Notes: a model not told the origin generated them from the letters alone. A stretch of 64,000 bases of DNA from Chloroflexota bacterium (GCA_016860845.1 BOKF01000003.1:124001-188000); one strand, 5' to 3'. Shown: positions 49,693 to 58,533, numbered from the stretch's first letter. Numbers and translations are program-made.

Positions 49693-50631
49693 ATGAAGGG
49701 TATCCTTGTCCCGCTGATTCTAATGGCCTGGTTGATAGCTTTGTCGGCTTGCGCCACTTATGGCGCAGCCGCACCTGCGGAAAATGGCGAGATAAAAATC
49801 ACCATGAAGGATTATGACTTTAGCCCGGGTGTCATCCGGGTCAAGGCCGGTGAGCAGGTGACTATCGTTCTCGACAACGAGGGCAAGAAACCCCACGAGT
49901 TTATGATTGGCCGTGACGTGATGGTTGAGGGCAACTTTACTGAGGGCTTTGCGGTGGATTTCTTTGCCGGCATCACCCCCCAGATAAGCGGCCCTGGCAT
50001 GGTCATGGGCCTGCCAGGCCGGATGGAGGCCACGGCCCCAGGCGAGCAGATGCCCGGCGAGGAACAGGAGATGGGCAGGATGACTCCAAGCGAGCCAATG
50101 ACCGGTACGGAACACAACATGGACGAGATGGCCCCGGGTGAACAGATGGCGGGCACGGCAGAGCCGACGAACAAGATGGGGGGTACGGAAGAGCCGGTGG
50201 GCCAAATGAGCGAAAGCGGGCAGATGACCGGCACAGAACACAACATGGACGAGATGGCCCCGGGTGAACAGATGGCGGGCACGGCAGAGCCGACGAACCA
50301 GATGGCCGAAGGTGAGCCGCTGGCCGGCACGGCAGAGCCGCTGGGTCAAATGCCCGAAAATGGGCAGATGGCCGGCGATATGGCTGGTATGGAACACGAT
50401 ATGGAAAGTACGGTCGGCAGCTTCGGAGCTTTACAACGTCCTTCCATGGAGGCGCACGGCGGCGTGATGATTATGCTTGATCCGGCCATACTTCCCGCCG
50501 ACCAGGTGACCACCATCACCTTTACTGTGCCGGCAGATAAAGTTGGCCGGTGGGAGATTGGCTGTTTTCAGGAACAGGGACAGCATTACGACGATGGCAT
50601 GCAGGGCATCCTGATTGTGGACCCGGCTTAA
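49693..50631 (+). CDS. Met-rich cupredoxin lipoprotein with expanded repeat
   Basis: This 312-residue lipoprotein (LSAC near residue 18) has a plastocyanin-like fold split by a Met/Glu/Gly/Pro-rich insertion (about residues 105-250). The copper-site parts are HEFMIGRDVM and EIGCFQEQGQHYDDGMQG (Cys, His, Met ligands). The insertion holds two near-identical ~26-residue segments starting TGTEHNMDEMAPGEQMAG, with many Met residues like CopK/PcoE Cu(I) sponges. GGGAG favours ATG 49693 over ATG 49678. It is in the cox operon and may deliver copper to CuA or CuB. Confidence 0.85.
   Translation: MKGILVPLILMAWLIALSACATYGAAAPAENGEIKITMKDYDFSPGVIRVKAGEQVTIVLDNEGKKPHEFMIGRDVMVEGNFTEGFAVDFFAGITPQISGPGMVMGLPGRMEATAPGEQMPGEEQEMGRMTPSEPMTGTEHNMDEMAPGEQMAGTAEPTNKMGGTEEPVGQMSESGQMTGTEHNMDEMAPGEQMAGTAEPTNQMAEGEPLAGTAEPLGQMPENGQMAGDMAGMEHDMESTVGSFGALQRPSMEAHGGVMIMLDPAILPADQVTTITFTVPADKVGRWEIGCFQEQGQHYDDGMQGILIVDPA
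50101..50307. repeat. Internal ~79 bp direct duplication in the cupredoxin gene
   Basis: The segment at about 50101-50179 is repeated at about 50229-50307 with only a few substitutions. It encodes the Met-rich TGTEHNMDEMAPGEQMAGTA unit, so it is a recent in-frame duplication. Confidence 0.85.
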
Positions 50632-50732
50632 TCCAGCATTTAGCTTATATCATTCAATAGTTTTCATTCGCCGCCATTGGCCCCTATCTTCGGCTGGCGA
50701 GGCAAGTAACTATCTCTGTCCGTGGAGGTGTA

Positions 50733-51686
50733 ATGATCACATCACCCGAGACGACCAAACAAGAAATTTCAGACGGCGCTTCCATAAGCGCGTTACGTTC
50801 GGCGGTGGTGCGGGCCGACACTAACTGGCGTACCCTGGCTCACACACTAACCGTCTTGTTCAAGCTGCGTATCGTCTCCCTGCTGCTCCTGGCAGCAATA
50901 GGCGGCGCCTTTCTGGGGGCAGGTGGCTGGCCCGGTAGCAGCGCCTTGCTTTTGGTGCTGGTGACGGGCGGCCTGGCTGCTGCCGGCTCCTCTGCCCTTA
51001 ACCAATACCTGGAACGGGACTCGGATCGAACGATGAAGCGCACCCGGAAACGGCCGCTGGTCACCGGCGCCATTGCCCGGCCCGGCTGGATACCCTACCT
51101 GGCCACGCTGATGATTTTGCTCCCCTCACTGGCGGTCCTCCCCTTCAACCCCGCCTTAACTTTTTTCTTACTGCTGGGTGCAGTCATTTATGTCGGCCTC
51201 TACACCCTCTGGCTTAAACCACGCACCCTCCTCAACATTGTACTGGGGGGTGCAGCCGGCAGTGCAGCGGTGCTTAGTGGTAGCGCGGCCGCCGGGGTCT
51301 GGAACGATCCAGGGGCTGTGACGCTGGCGCTGTTAGTCTTTCTGTGGACCCCCTGCCACTTCTGGAGCCTGGCCATTGTTTATCAGGAGGACTACAATCG
51401 TGGTGGTATCCCCATGTTGCCGACTCGAACCAGTCCCCGTCAGGCCGCCAGCTGGATTTTGTTGCATTCCCTGGCCACGGCTATAGCAGCGCTACTGCTG
51501 GCCGCACATCCGGCCCTCGGCTGGCTCTATCTATTCCCCATCATGGCCGCAACGGTTGATCTAATCATCCGTAATGTTCGGCTGCTGCTCAGACCGGGGG
51601 CCAAGCAGGCTCTCTCGCTGTTTAAAGCCACCAATCTATATCTGGCGCTAATCCTGCTTATGGTCTGTGTGGACACGCTGGGATAG
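50733..51686 (+). CDS. ctaB: Protohaem IX farnesyltransferase (haem O synthase)
   Basis: This 317-residue, ~nine-helix UbiA-family prenyltransferase adds a farnesyl group to haem B for the oxidase. Both Asp-rich motifs are seen: NQYLERDSDRTMKRTRKRPL and, in the second half, YQEDYNRGGIPMLP. It sits directly after the cox genes. The stop is followed by a terminator at 51712-51749. Confidence 0.94.
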   Translation: MITSPETTKQEISDGASISALRSAVVRADTNWRTLAHTLTVLFKLRIVSLLLLAAIGGAFLGAGGWPGSSALLLVLVTGGLAAAGSSALNQYLERDSDRTMKRTRKRPLVTGAIARPGWIPYLATLMILLPSLAVLPFNPALTFFLLLGAVIYVGLYTLWLKPRTLLNIVLGGAAGSAAVLSGSAAAGVWNDPGAVTLALLVFLWTPCHFWSLAIVYQEDYNRGGIPMLPTRTSPRQAASWILLHSLATAIAALLLAAHPALGWLYLFPIMAATVDLIIRNVRLLLRPGAKQALSLFKATNLYLALILLMVCVDTLG

Positions 51687-51711
51687 TGAAGGCCAGGTTG
51701 GCCAAGTTCTG

Positions 51712-51749
51712 ATAGCTGCCGGAAAGGTGAACCGACAGCTATTTTTATT
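51712..51749 (+). terminator. Intrinsic terminator after ctaB
   Basis: ATAGCTG (51712-51718) pairs with CAGCTAT (51736-51742) around a GC-rich middle and is followed by TTTTATTT, ending the cox-ctaB operon. Confidence 0.75.
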
Positions 51750-51794
51750 TCATATGCCCCTGCCCCTCATTCACTCCCAAACAAGGACCGCAGT

Positions 51795-51843
51795 TTGACA
51801 TGTCTGCCTGATCTTCTATAATAATGTCTTATAATTCGTAAGA
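51795..51843 (+). promoter_or_regulatory. ccdA-resA promoter with BlaI/CopY-like operator
   Basis: TTGACA (51795-51800), 16 bp, TATAAT (51817-51822), then TCTTATA-ATT-CGTAAGA (51827-51843). It matches the cox promoter in spacing and operator, differing at one of 17 operator positions. Confidence 0.75.
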
Positions 51844-51905
51844 GTTTAAGCTGTTCTCATGGCTAAAAAATCAAACCGGACAGGGCCGTTGCGAGGAGAT
51901 ATTGA

Positions 51906-52640
51906 ATGAGCCTTGAAAATATTACGCTATTTGCCGCCTTTATGGCCGGGTTACTTTCGTTTATCTCTCCCTGCGTGTTACCGCTGGTTCCGGTTTACCT
52001 GGGCTATTTGAGCGGTTCCACCCTCAGCGGAGAGACGCCCCCACCTCGAAAATTAGTTTTCTCCCATGCTTTGATGTTCGTAGGTGGCTTTACGTTTATC
52101 TTCGTGGTGCTCTTTGGCGCGCCGGCCGGTTTTTTGGGCGGCCTGTTGAACACGTTCTCTCAGTACATGGTCTGGGTCGGCGGCATTTTGTTAATTATTT
52201 TTGGCCTGCACACGATGGGCGTTATCACCATCCCGATTTTCAATCTACAGAAGCGACTGGAGTACGGGCACGACCAGGCGCCCAGCTACGCCCGCAGCCT
52301 GTTTATTGGGATGGCCTTTGCCGCCGGCTGGACGCCCTGCATTGGCCCGCTTCTGGGCGCAATCTTGACCCTGGCCATCCAGGGGCAGAATGTCGGCCTG
52401 GCGATGCTCTACCTCTTTGTCTACTCAATGGGTTTGGCCGTGCCGTTCCTGGCTACCGCCTGGTTACTGACGGCGGCCACTGGTCGTCTGCGCCGGCTCA
52501 ACCGGCACATGCAGTTGATTGAGCGGGTCAGTGGCGCGTTTATCCTCATTATTGGGCTGATGCTGGTTACTGGCACCCTGACGATTCTGAATACCTACGC
52601 CAATCGCATTGTGCCGGCCTGGCTGCTGGAAAAACTTTAG
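51906..52640 (+). CDS. ccdA: CcdA, thiol electron transporter (canonical order)
   Basis: This 244-residue CcdA has helices in the normal order: LLSFISPCVLPLVPVYLGYL first, AAGWTPCIGPLLGAIL in the middle. SPC and TPC are the redox cysteines. It carries electrons to the ResA-like protein encoded 22 bp downstream for cytochrome c maturation and CuA assembly. It serves as the in-window reference for the two permuted copies. Confidence 0.94.
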   Translation: MSLENITLFAAFMAGLLSFISPCVLPLVPVYLGYLSGSTLSGETPPPRKLVFSHALMFVGGFTFIFVVLFGAPAGFLGGLLNTFSQYMVWVGGILLIIFGLHTMGVITIPIFNLQKRLEYGHDQAPSYARSLFIGMAFAAGWTPCIGPLLGAILTLAIQGQNVGLAMLYLFVYSMGLAVPFLATAWLLTAATGRLRRLNRHMQLIERVSGAFILIIGLMLVTGTLTILNTYANRIVPAWLLEKL

Positions 52641-52662
52641 CTTTTCCCACAAGATTTGAAGG

Positions 52663-53268
52663 ATGGAAAATAAAGCGCCCCTTGAACAAACTTATGAGGA
52701 GCCATTTGAGTGGATACCCCGCTGGCTCTGGTCGGCTGTCGTTGGCATTGCTTTGATTTTGGGGGGCATCTGGCTAATCTCCTCTCGAATCTCATTCAGC
52801 CGAAGTGGGGGTATTAACCCTGCTGCGACTACCCCGGTCAAGGCCATTGCCCTGGTCGGGCAACCGGCCCCGGACTTTGCCTTAAAAAATCTGGCCGGCG
52901 AGACCATTCGCCTCAGCGACTTTAAAGGCAAGCCGGTGCTGGTCAATTTCTGGGCAACCTGGTGCGCCCCTTGCCGGGCGGAAGCCCCGGAACTTCAACG
53001 GGCGGCGGTTGAATATAAGGATAAGCTGGTGATTATTGGGGTTAATATGACAACTGACGACACCCCAGCCCAGGTACCCGCATTTGTCGAAGAATATGGC
53101 CTGACCTTCCCCATTGTTTTGGATGAAACCGGTGAAGTCAGCCAGGCATATCAGGTCATCGGTTTACCCACCTCTATTTTTATTGACCAGGCTGGCCTGA
53201 TTAAAGACGTGCGCCTCGGCCCGATCAACCAAGCCTACATCGAGGCCAAACTTGCCGAAATGCCATAA
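52663..53268 (+). CDS. resA: ResA/TlpA-like thioredoxin
   Basis: This 201-residue membrane-anchored thioredoxin has its anchor at about 21-40 and WCAPC (Cys101-Cys104) in [14 protein letters not shown]. The cis-Pro loop is VIGLPTSIF. It likely reduces apocytochrome c or CuA cysteines using electrons from the preceding CcdA. Its 3' end overlaps the next gene. Confidence 0.92.
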   Translation: MENKAPLEQTYEEPFEWIPRWLWSAVVGIALILGGIWLISSRISFSRSGGINPAATTPVKAIALVGQPAPDFALKNLAGETIRLSDFKGKPVLVNFWATWCAPCRAEAPELQRAAVEYKDKLVIIGVNMTTDDTPAQVPAFVEEYGLTFPIVLDETGEVSQAYQVIGLPTSIFIDQAGLIKDVRLGPINQAYIEAKLAEMP

Positions 53269-53635
53269 GCGGCCTCGACTACTTATTGGCCTGGCGCTTT
53301 TACTTGGCCTGATTTTGACCGCCTGTAGTGAGCGCCAACCTGCGCCTGGTGAAGCGACCAATTCAATCCAACTGGTGGCGCAAGACATCCGCTTCCAGCC
53401 CGAGGCGCTAACCATTCAGGCCAAGCAGAAAATCAGGCTCACTTTTACTAACCGGGACAACGAACGCCACACTTTTGAGATCGAAGGCGTGGAGAGCATC
53501 GGCCTGGGTGTGCTGCCTAATAGTGAAGCGACTTTCGAGTTTACGATGGAGCGACCCGGCATTTACACCATTTTCTGCGGGGTCGCTGACCATCGCCAGC
53601 GCGGCATGGTGGCCCAATTAACGGTGCAGCCATAA
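53252..53635 (+). CDS. Small cupredoxin lipoprotein
   Basis: This 127-residue lipoprotein (LTAC near residue 25) has a plastocyanin-like fold with RHTFEIEG and YTIFCGVADHRQRGM supplying His, Cys, His and Met copper ligands. TTG 53252 is the only credible start: GAGG lies 6-7 bp before it and the ORF has no ATG until later. The gene overlaps resA by 17 bp. It may be a copper donor in oxidase assembly. Confidence 0.85.
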   Translation: MPKCHKRPRLLIGLALLLGLILTACSERQPAPGEATNSIQLVAQDIRFQPEALTIQAKQKIRLTFTNRDNERHTFEIEGVESIGLGVLPNSEATFEFTMERPGIYTIFCGVADHRQRGMVAQLTVQP

Positions 53636-53678
53636 GACTGACGCTCTGCACCTCAACAGCCGCTCTAGCCGTCATTTC

Positions 53679-54653
53679 TTAGCCGCCCAGCGTGCGGGCG
53701 ACGATGGTCAGACCGAGCAGAATAACCGTGACTGCGGCCACGGCCGGCGCCCAGCGCGCCAGCCTATCGAAACGACGGAAGCGGGTCAGTAGTTCTTGCG
53801 AACTTAAAAAGAGCATGCCCACGGCGCTCATGACGCTGGCTATTCCCAGGCTATAAACCAGGATCAGCGCCACCCCGAGGATGGCCCGCTCGACACTCAG
53901 GGCCACCAGCAAAACGGCCAGCGCATCCAGGGTGGGGACAATCCCGTGCAGGAGTCCCAGAACCACCAGACCACTGAGGGTTACTCCGTTGGCAATAGGG
54001 AAATGGGCATGAGGATGAGAATGATCATGCGAATGATCGTGAGGATGATCGTGAGGGTGCTCATGCCTACCGGCACGCAGGAAGCGCATGAGCAACCACA
54101 CGCCCAGCCCGGCTACCACCAGGCCAGACGGCGCCCCTAACCAACGTAGATAGAATGTAGCGATGATTTGACCCCGGACCGATAGGCTCAGCACGCCGAT
54201 GATGATCGCGCTGGCGGTGTGGGAAAAAGCGGTCGCCCCACCGATCAGGAGAGCGTGGCGAAACCGGGCCCTGGCGCCCACCAGATACACTCCGGTTAGA
54301 ATCTTGTTGTGGCCTGGAGCCAGGGCGTGTAATCCGCCCAGGGCAAAGGCGACGATGAGCGCCAGCGCAGGAAAGGCAGGGTTGGTGGCCGATGCTCGCA
54401 GCGTGTTCTGAATGAAGGTGATGCCGGTCTCGGCCAGAGCAGTTCGGCTGGGCAAGCCGAGGCTGGCCGGGGGCGTCGCCAAAGCATAGAACCCGCCCGC
54501 ACTCATTAAAATGAGCAACAATGAGAACAAAAGCCACCATCCACGTTGGGACCGACGTCTGAATGGTGGATTTTCGTCAGTATCTAAAGCCTGAAGCTCT
54601 TCTGGCAATATAGGCGCAGCCTCATGTGTCTTTGAGTTTATGGTTAGGTTCAT
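53679..54653 (-). CDS. NicO/RcnA-type nickel/cobalt transporter with His-rich loop
   Basis: This 324-residue protein has six to seven helices and a cytoplasmic loop HEHPHDHPHDHSHDHSHPHA (about 199-219), typical of RcnA/NicO efflux proteins. The second-helix GGLHALAPGHNKILTGV matches the H-x4-D-like family signature. It exports or distributes Ni(II)/Co(II). Cobalt may link to the B12 importer. The gene is convergent with the cupredoxin gene. Confidence 0.86.
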   Translation of the reverse strand: MNLTINSKTHEAAPILPEELQALDTDENPPFRRRSQRGWWLLFSLLLILMSAGGFYALATPPASLGLPSRTALAETGITFIQNTLRASATNPAFPALALIVAFALGGLHALAPGHNKILTGVYLVGARARFRHALLIGGATAFSHTASAIIIGVLSLSVRGQIIATFYLRWLGAPSGLVVAGLGVWLLMRFLRAGRHEHPHDHPHDHSHDHSHPHAHFPIANGVTLSGLVVLGLLHGIVPTLDALAVLLVALSVERAILGVALILVYSLGIASVMSAVGMLFLSSQELLTRFRRFDRLARWAPAVAAVTVILLGLTIVARTLGG

Positions 54654-54728
54654 AAGTTTTTCTTCTTCTTTCTGACCTAGACGCCACTCCCCATCGGAGC
54701 AGTCGCTTACCTATTCTGACGCATTGGG

Positions 54729-54827
54729 TTGCCAAATGGATCTATTAAGTTGGCATAGTTCGGAAAGTGGCATTAGTATAAGCCAACTGGCTGATCATTT
54801 TCCAGGCCAAAAACGCTCATTTGGCAA
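54729..54827. promoter_or_regulatory. Inverted TTGCCAAATG / CATTTGGCAA pair
   Basis: TTGCCAAATG (54729-54738) and CATTTGGCAA (54818-54827) are perfect 10 bp inverted copies upstream of the response-regulator gene. Related CATTTGGC/CATTTTGC motifs occur at 57559, 58495 and 58524. They are candidate regulator sites. Nothing else is seen in the 264 bp gap. Confidence 0.4.
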
Positions 54828-54917
54828 AATCATACCGGATTTGGGCGAATCTTTTTGCCTGGGCAGGGGCGATCATTAAACCCCGTCAGGTGAGTTATAT
54901 TGTTAAGGGGAACCGTC

Positions 54918-55592
54918 ATGGACAAAACTGAGGTGATTCGGGTGGTGCTGGCTGACGACCATACGGTGGTGCGGAAGGGCATCCGTGATTTCTTGGAGGA
55001 AGAAGACGACATTCAGGTCGTGGCCGAAGCTACCACCGGCGCTGAGGCCGTCGCCCTGACCCTGGAGCACCGGCCTGAGGTGGCTGTGCTCGATATTCAG
55101 ATGCCGGAAATGACCGGGATTGAGGCTGCTCGACAGATCAAGGCCAAAATACCTGAAGTGCAGGTGTTGGTGCTGACGGCTTATGACGACGATCCTTACA
55201 TCTTTGCTATGTTGCAGGCCGGCGCCAGTGGTTACGTCCTCAAGAACGCACCGTCCGAGGAGTTAATCCGGGCGGTGCGGACGGTGGCCGCTGGCGGGTC
55301 GGCTCTGGATCCGACCGTTACCGCCAAAGTCATGGCTCAACTGAGCAGCGGTAAGCCGCTTGGGGCGCAGGCGGTCATCGAAAAGCTGACGCAGCGTGAA
55401 CTGGACGTGCTGCGCCTGGCGGCCAGGGGCCACACGAACCGAGCCATCGGTCTGGAGCTGGGCATCAGCGACCGGACCGTACAGGGCCATCTCGCCAACA
55501 TTTTCGGCAAGTTGGGCGTAACAACCCGCACCGAGGCGGTGCTGTTAGCCATGAAGCAGGGCTGGATTACCCTGGACGAGGCCGTGGAGTAG
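54918..55592 (+). CDS. NarL/LuxR-family response regulator
   Basis: This 224-residue regulator has a receiver domain with the acidic pair (LADDHTVVRKG), the phospho-Asp in AVLDIQMPE (about residue 59), and Lys in YVLKNAPSE. The C-terminal LuxR domain reads TQRELDVLRLAARGHTNRAIGLELGISDRTVQGHLANIF. AAGGGG at 54905 supports ATG 54918. The cognate kinase gene follows 3 bp downstream. Confidence 0.93.
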   Translation: MDKTEVIRVVLADDHTVVRKGIRDFLEEEDDIQVVAEATTGAEAVALTLEHRPEVAVLDIQMPEMTGIEAARQIKAKIPEVQVLVLTAYDDDPYIFAMLQAGASGYVLKNAPSEELIRAVRTVAAGGSALDPTVTAKVMAQLSSGKPLGAQAVIEKLTQRELDVLRLAARGHTNRAIGLELGISDRTVQGHLANIFGKLGVTTRTEAVLLAMKQGWITLDEAVE

Positions 55593-55595
55593 CCG

Positions 55596-57371
55596 GTGTT
55601 GCGGCTGTTGGGCAGCCTACGCGGGCTGCGGGTTCAACTCTTGCTATGGCTGGTGCTACCCCTGACCCTGGCTCTGGTCGCGGCGGCCCTCATCAGCACC
55701 GGTCTCCACCAGCGTTTGATGCGACAGATGGTCGAGGAGTTGGATGCCCGCTCGGCCCGGCTGGCGGCCACCCGCTTAAGCGATCGGCTGGCCGAGCGGG
55801 TCACCTGGTTGGAGCTTGTTGCCGCCAGCCGGGACTTGACCCTTAGCGAGGTAGCCGAACCGCTGTTCGATGGCGGCCTGGCCCGTTTCGACGCCTCCGG
55901 CCGGTTGGTGGAGGCTTTTCCTTCGCTCGAAGCCTGGCGCGACCGGCCGGTGACCGAGTTGTTGGCGACGCGGCAGTTCGGCGTTGAAACTGAGTCCAAC
56001 CAGGTCCTTTTCTCCCCGCTCTTCATAGACCCTCGGTCAAACCGCGACAGCTTGCTCATCGGTCTCATCTCGACTGATAAAGAAGGGGTGGCCGGGGTGG
56101 TCTCGCTGGAACGGTTAGGCTTGACGGAAATCGTCGCCCAGGCCAAAACCACCAGCGTACCGGGTCTGGCCGAACCGCATACGGAAACGATCCTGGGAAA
56201 CAACCCTGACCTGGCGGCAGACAACGCGGTGGCTTTTCTGGTGGATGCGACCGGCCGGGTGATCCATCATCCTGACCTGGCTCTGATCGGGCAGGACTTG
56301 AAAGCGCATGAAGGGGTCGCCGCCGTTATTCAAGGTCAGGCCGGGGCGACCTACCACCGGGAGCCGGATGGCCGGGAACTGGCGGTCGGCTACGCCCCGG
56401 TGGCGGGGCCAGGCTGGGGGCTGATCGTCCAGGAACCCTGGGCCGACTTGATCGCTCCCACCGCGCGCCTGTCGCTGTTAGTACCGCTGACCCTGGTCGG
56501 GGCGGCTCTGATTTCAGGCTTGGCGGTCACTTTTGGCCTGCGCTACGTGGTGCGTCCCTTGCAGACCTTGGATCGGCAGGCGACGCGGGTGGCCTGGGGC
56601 GACTTTGCGGCGGTCGGTGAAGCGGTTGGGGGGATTCAGGAGATTGAGGACCTGCGGCGGACCCTGGCCGGGATGGCCGACCAAATCCAGCGTTACCAGG
56701 CGGGGATGAGAGACTATATCGCTGCTGTCACCTTGGCTCAAGAGGAAGAACGCAAACGGCTGGCGCGGGAACTACACGACGAGACGGTGCAGGCCCTGAT
56801 CGCGCTCGGTCAGCGGATCGAGATGGCGCAGAAGGCTCTGGACAAAGACCCGGAACGCGCTCGCCAGCGCTTGGCCGAGTTGAGCGCGTTGGCGCATGAG
56901 ACGCAGCAGGAGGTGCGGCGCTTCAGCCGGGCGCTGCGCCCGCTGTATCTGGAAGACCTGGGCTTTGTGCCGGCCCTGGAGATGCTGGCTCAGGAGGTCG
57001 AGCAGCAGAGCGGTTTGTCAGTTTCAGTCAGGATCGAGGGCGCGGTCCGCCGTCTGGCCCTCGACCTGGAGTTGACGGCCTACCGCATTGCCCAGGAGGG
57101 GTTGAGTAACGTGGTTCGGCACGCCCAGGCCAAAACTGCTTGTCTAAACGTTACTTTTGCTGAGGCTGAACTCATTTTACAGCTTCAAGACGATGGCCGG
57201 GGTTTTGAGCCGCCGCTCAACCCGGCTGAACTGGCCCACACCGGACATTTTGGCTTGATGGGTATCCGTGAGCGGGCCTTGCTTTTTGGCGGACGCCTGG
57301 AAGTCCGTTCCAAACCGGGTGAGGGGACCACGCTGGAGGTTTTCCTGCCGTTGCCTGTTACATCTGATTAA
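55596..57371 (+). CDS. Sensor histidine kinase (NarL-type, HisKA_3) with Cache-like sensor
   Basis: This 591-residue kinase has two helices flanking an extracytoplasmic Cache-like sensor (about 38-285), HAMP, and a HisKA_3 dimer domain with the phospho-His in LARELHDETVQAL (about 393). The HATPase domain has RIAQEGLSNVVRHAQAK and QDDGRGFEPP. It pairs with the preceding regulator. The stimulus is unknown. The neighbourhood of nickel, NfeD and HMA genes suggests envelope or metal stress. GTG 55596 is given; a nearby TTG is possible. Confidence 0.92.
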   Translation: MLRLLGSLRGLRVQLLLWLVLPLTLALVAAALISTGLHQRLMRQMVEELDARSARLAATRLSDRLAERVTWLELVAASRDLTLSEVAEPLFDGGLARFDASGRLVEAFPSLEAWRDRPVTELLATRQFGVETESNQVLFSPLFIDPRSNRDSLLIGLISTDKEGVAGVVSLERLGLTEIVAQAKTTSVPGLAEPHTETILGNNPDLAADNAVAFLVDATGRVIHHPDLALIGQDLKAHEGVAAVIQGQAGATYHREPDGRELAVGYAPVAGPGWGLIVQEPWADLIAPTARLSLLVPLTLVGAALISGLAVTFGLRYVVRPLQTLDRQATRVAWGDFAAVGEAVGGIQEIEDLRRTLAGMADQIQRYQAGMRDYIAAVTLAQEEERKRLARELHDETVQALIALGQRIEMAQKALDKDPERARQRLAELSALAHETQQEVRRFSRALRPLYLEDLGFVPALEMLAQEVEQQSGLSVSVRIEGAVRRLALDLELTAYRIAQEGLSNVVRHAQAKTACLNVTFAEAELILQLQDDGRGFEPPLNPAELAHTGHFGLMGIRERALLFGGRLEVRSKPGEGTTLEVFLPLPVTSD

Positions 57372-57517
57372 GACGGGTTACTCGTGGCTCGCACCAGCCA
57401 GACCATCCCGGCTATTAACAACACCCAAAAGCTCAGATGGATCAGCCATATCATCATCAGCGCCGACCAACGGAAGGGAATAAAGCCCCAGCCGCCTATT
57501 ATCCCATAAATAGCCAT
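57368..57517 (-). CDS. Small membrane protein, 49 residues
   Basis: The minus strand encodes a start MAIYGIIGGWGFIPFRWSAL and then one helix rich in Leu/Ile/Val/Trp. It ends at TAA 57368, overlapping the kinase stop by 3 bp (convergent). It resembles the small membrane proteins that precede SHOCT domains. No good ribosome binding site is seen. Confidence 0.45.
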   Translation of the reverse strand: MAIYGIIGGWGFIPFRWSALMMIWLIHLSFWVLLIAGMVWLVRATSNPS

Positions 57518-57673
57518 TATGCCAGGCAAAGCGCCGTCTGGCCTGTTGGCTAACGAGCCATTTTGCCTGGACTCAATTGGGCCGAATAGCCCTGTTGTTG
57601 TAGGTTAAATCGGGCTATCGTAAAATGTACGACCCAGGCAAGTCGTGGAAAGGAAGGAGATAAACGAGATAGA

Positions 57674-58003
57674 ATGTGGTGCCACCTATTGCTGCTGTCG
57701 CCCGTGCTTGGGCTAGGCTTATTTCTAATTTTACCCTGGACGACTGCCTTACCCTTGTATTTGGTCATCCTGGCCTTGTCTCTTTTTCTGTATGCCAAAA
57801 TTATGCAAAGCATGCGCCAACCGGTGGTGACGGGCCAGGAGGCGTTGTTAGGACAGTCGGCCGAGATCGAGCCAGGCGGAAGCTTGAAAGTGGCCGGGGA
57901 GCGCTGGCTAATTGCCCAAGCTGAAGGGCTGGCCCCAGGTCAACGCGTGCGTATCGTTGGCTTCAGCGGGCTGCGCCTCGAAGTGCAGCCTGTAGATGAA
58001 TGA
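57674..58003 (+). CDS. NfeD C-terminal-domain membrane protein
   Basis: This 109-residue protein has two N-terminal helices and a C-terminal OB-fold NfeD domain (ALLGQSAEIEPGG...RVRIVGFSGLRLEVQP). Short NfeD proteins act with stomatin-like proteins in membrane quality control. The expected protease/stomatin partner is not adjacent. AAGGAGA precedes the start. Confidence 0.82.
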   Translation: MWCHLLLLSPVLGLGLFLILPWTTALPLYLVILALSLFLYAKIMQSMRQPVVTGQEALLGQSAEIEPGGSLKVAGERWLIAQAEGLAPGQRVRIVGFSGLRLEVQPVDE

Positions 58004-58159
58004 ATGTTTAGCTGAACCTGGAAGGCCAAGGCTGCGGCGAGCGCCCGGCTGCAAGCAGGCCTTTGAGAGGAATCCGGTAAAAGTCCGTCGGCAAGTCCCA
58101 TGAAGGAGACGAAGGCCACGGCCAGTATGGTTATCACTAAAAATTGAACTTTTTCCGCC

Positions 58160-58205
58160 GACGAAGGGGGATGGTCAAACTGACCATCCCCCTTCGTCTT
58201 TTTAG
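58160..58205 (+). terminator. Strong intrinsic terminator
   Basis: The 18 bp arms 58160-58177 and 58181-58198 pair perfectly with a three-base loop, followed by TTTTTT. It ends the nfeD transcript. The sequence from 58004 to 58159 holds no clear gene, but minus-strand fragments look protein-like. Confidence 0.9.
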
Positions 58206-58213
58206 ATAGTTGT

Positions 58214-58479
58214 TGCTAACCGACAGCGCTCCGTGGTGTAGTTTTGTGGCGGAAAGTACCGACAGCGCATCGTAGAGGTTTTGATTGTGATAACCGCCAG
58301 CTTTGAGTTTAGATTAGCGCCTAATTGGCAGACATTCCTGGTGAGAGCACTTGAAATTGGCTTAAATAGTGACGGCCATCGCCGCCACGAATCTCTACGA
58401 TGTGCTGTCGGTAAGTTAAGGCATAAATCTCTACGACACGCTGTCGGTCAGGGTATAAACGATGCGCTGTCGGTTAGCA
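58214..58479. mobile_element. 266 bp MITE-like element with 16 bp TIRs and 5 bp TSD
   Basis: Perfect 16 bp terminal inverted repeats TGCTAACCGACAGCGC (58214-58229) and its complement (58464-58479) are flanked by direct GTTGT (58209-58213 and 58480-58484). Internal subterminal copies of TCTACGATGYGCTGTCGGT lie at 58258 (reverse), 58394 and 58430. It has no coding capacity. Several end repeats and a 5 bp duplication recall Tn7/Tn5053-like elements, but no transposase is here to name a family. Confidence 0.8.
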
Positions 58480-58494
58480 GTTGTAATAAACCAT

Positions 58495-58533
58495 CCGCCA
58501 AATAGCACGATTGGCTACCAAGCCATTTGGCGG
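58495..58533. repeat. CCGCCAAAT / ATTTGGCGG inverted repeat
   Basis: 9 bp perfect arms at 58495-58503 and 58525-58533 lie just outside the mobile element and upstream of the HMA membrane gene. A related GGCTAnCnAGCCATTTTGCC lies at about 57548-57567 before nfeD. Another dyad, TTGTAA...TTACAA, lies at 58589-58606. Confidence 0.45.

Noticed and set aside
50101..50307. Repeat array in the cupredoxin gene as CRISPR or tandem satellite
   Set aside because: Only two copies, in frame, and encoding a Met-rich protein segment.
58010..58130. Possible tRNA-Sec or other structured RNA
   Set aside because: No UCA anticodon loop, long variable arm or CCA-side acceptor pairing could be found. Minus-strand reading is partly protein-like, so no RNA gene is called.
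58394..58474. CRISPR-like short repeats
   Set aside because: Repeats are in both orientations, unevenly spaced and bounded by TIRs with a TSD, which fits a mobile element.
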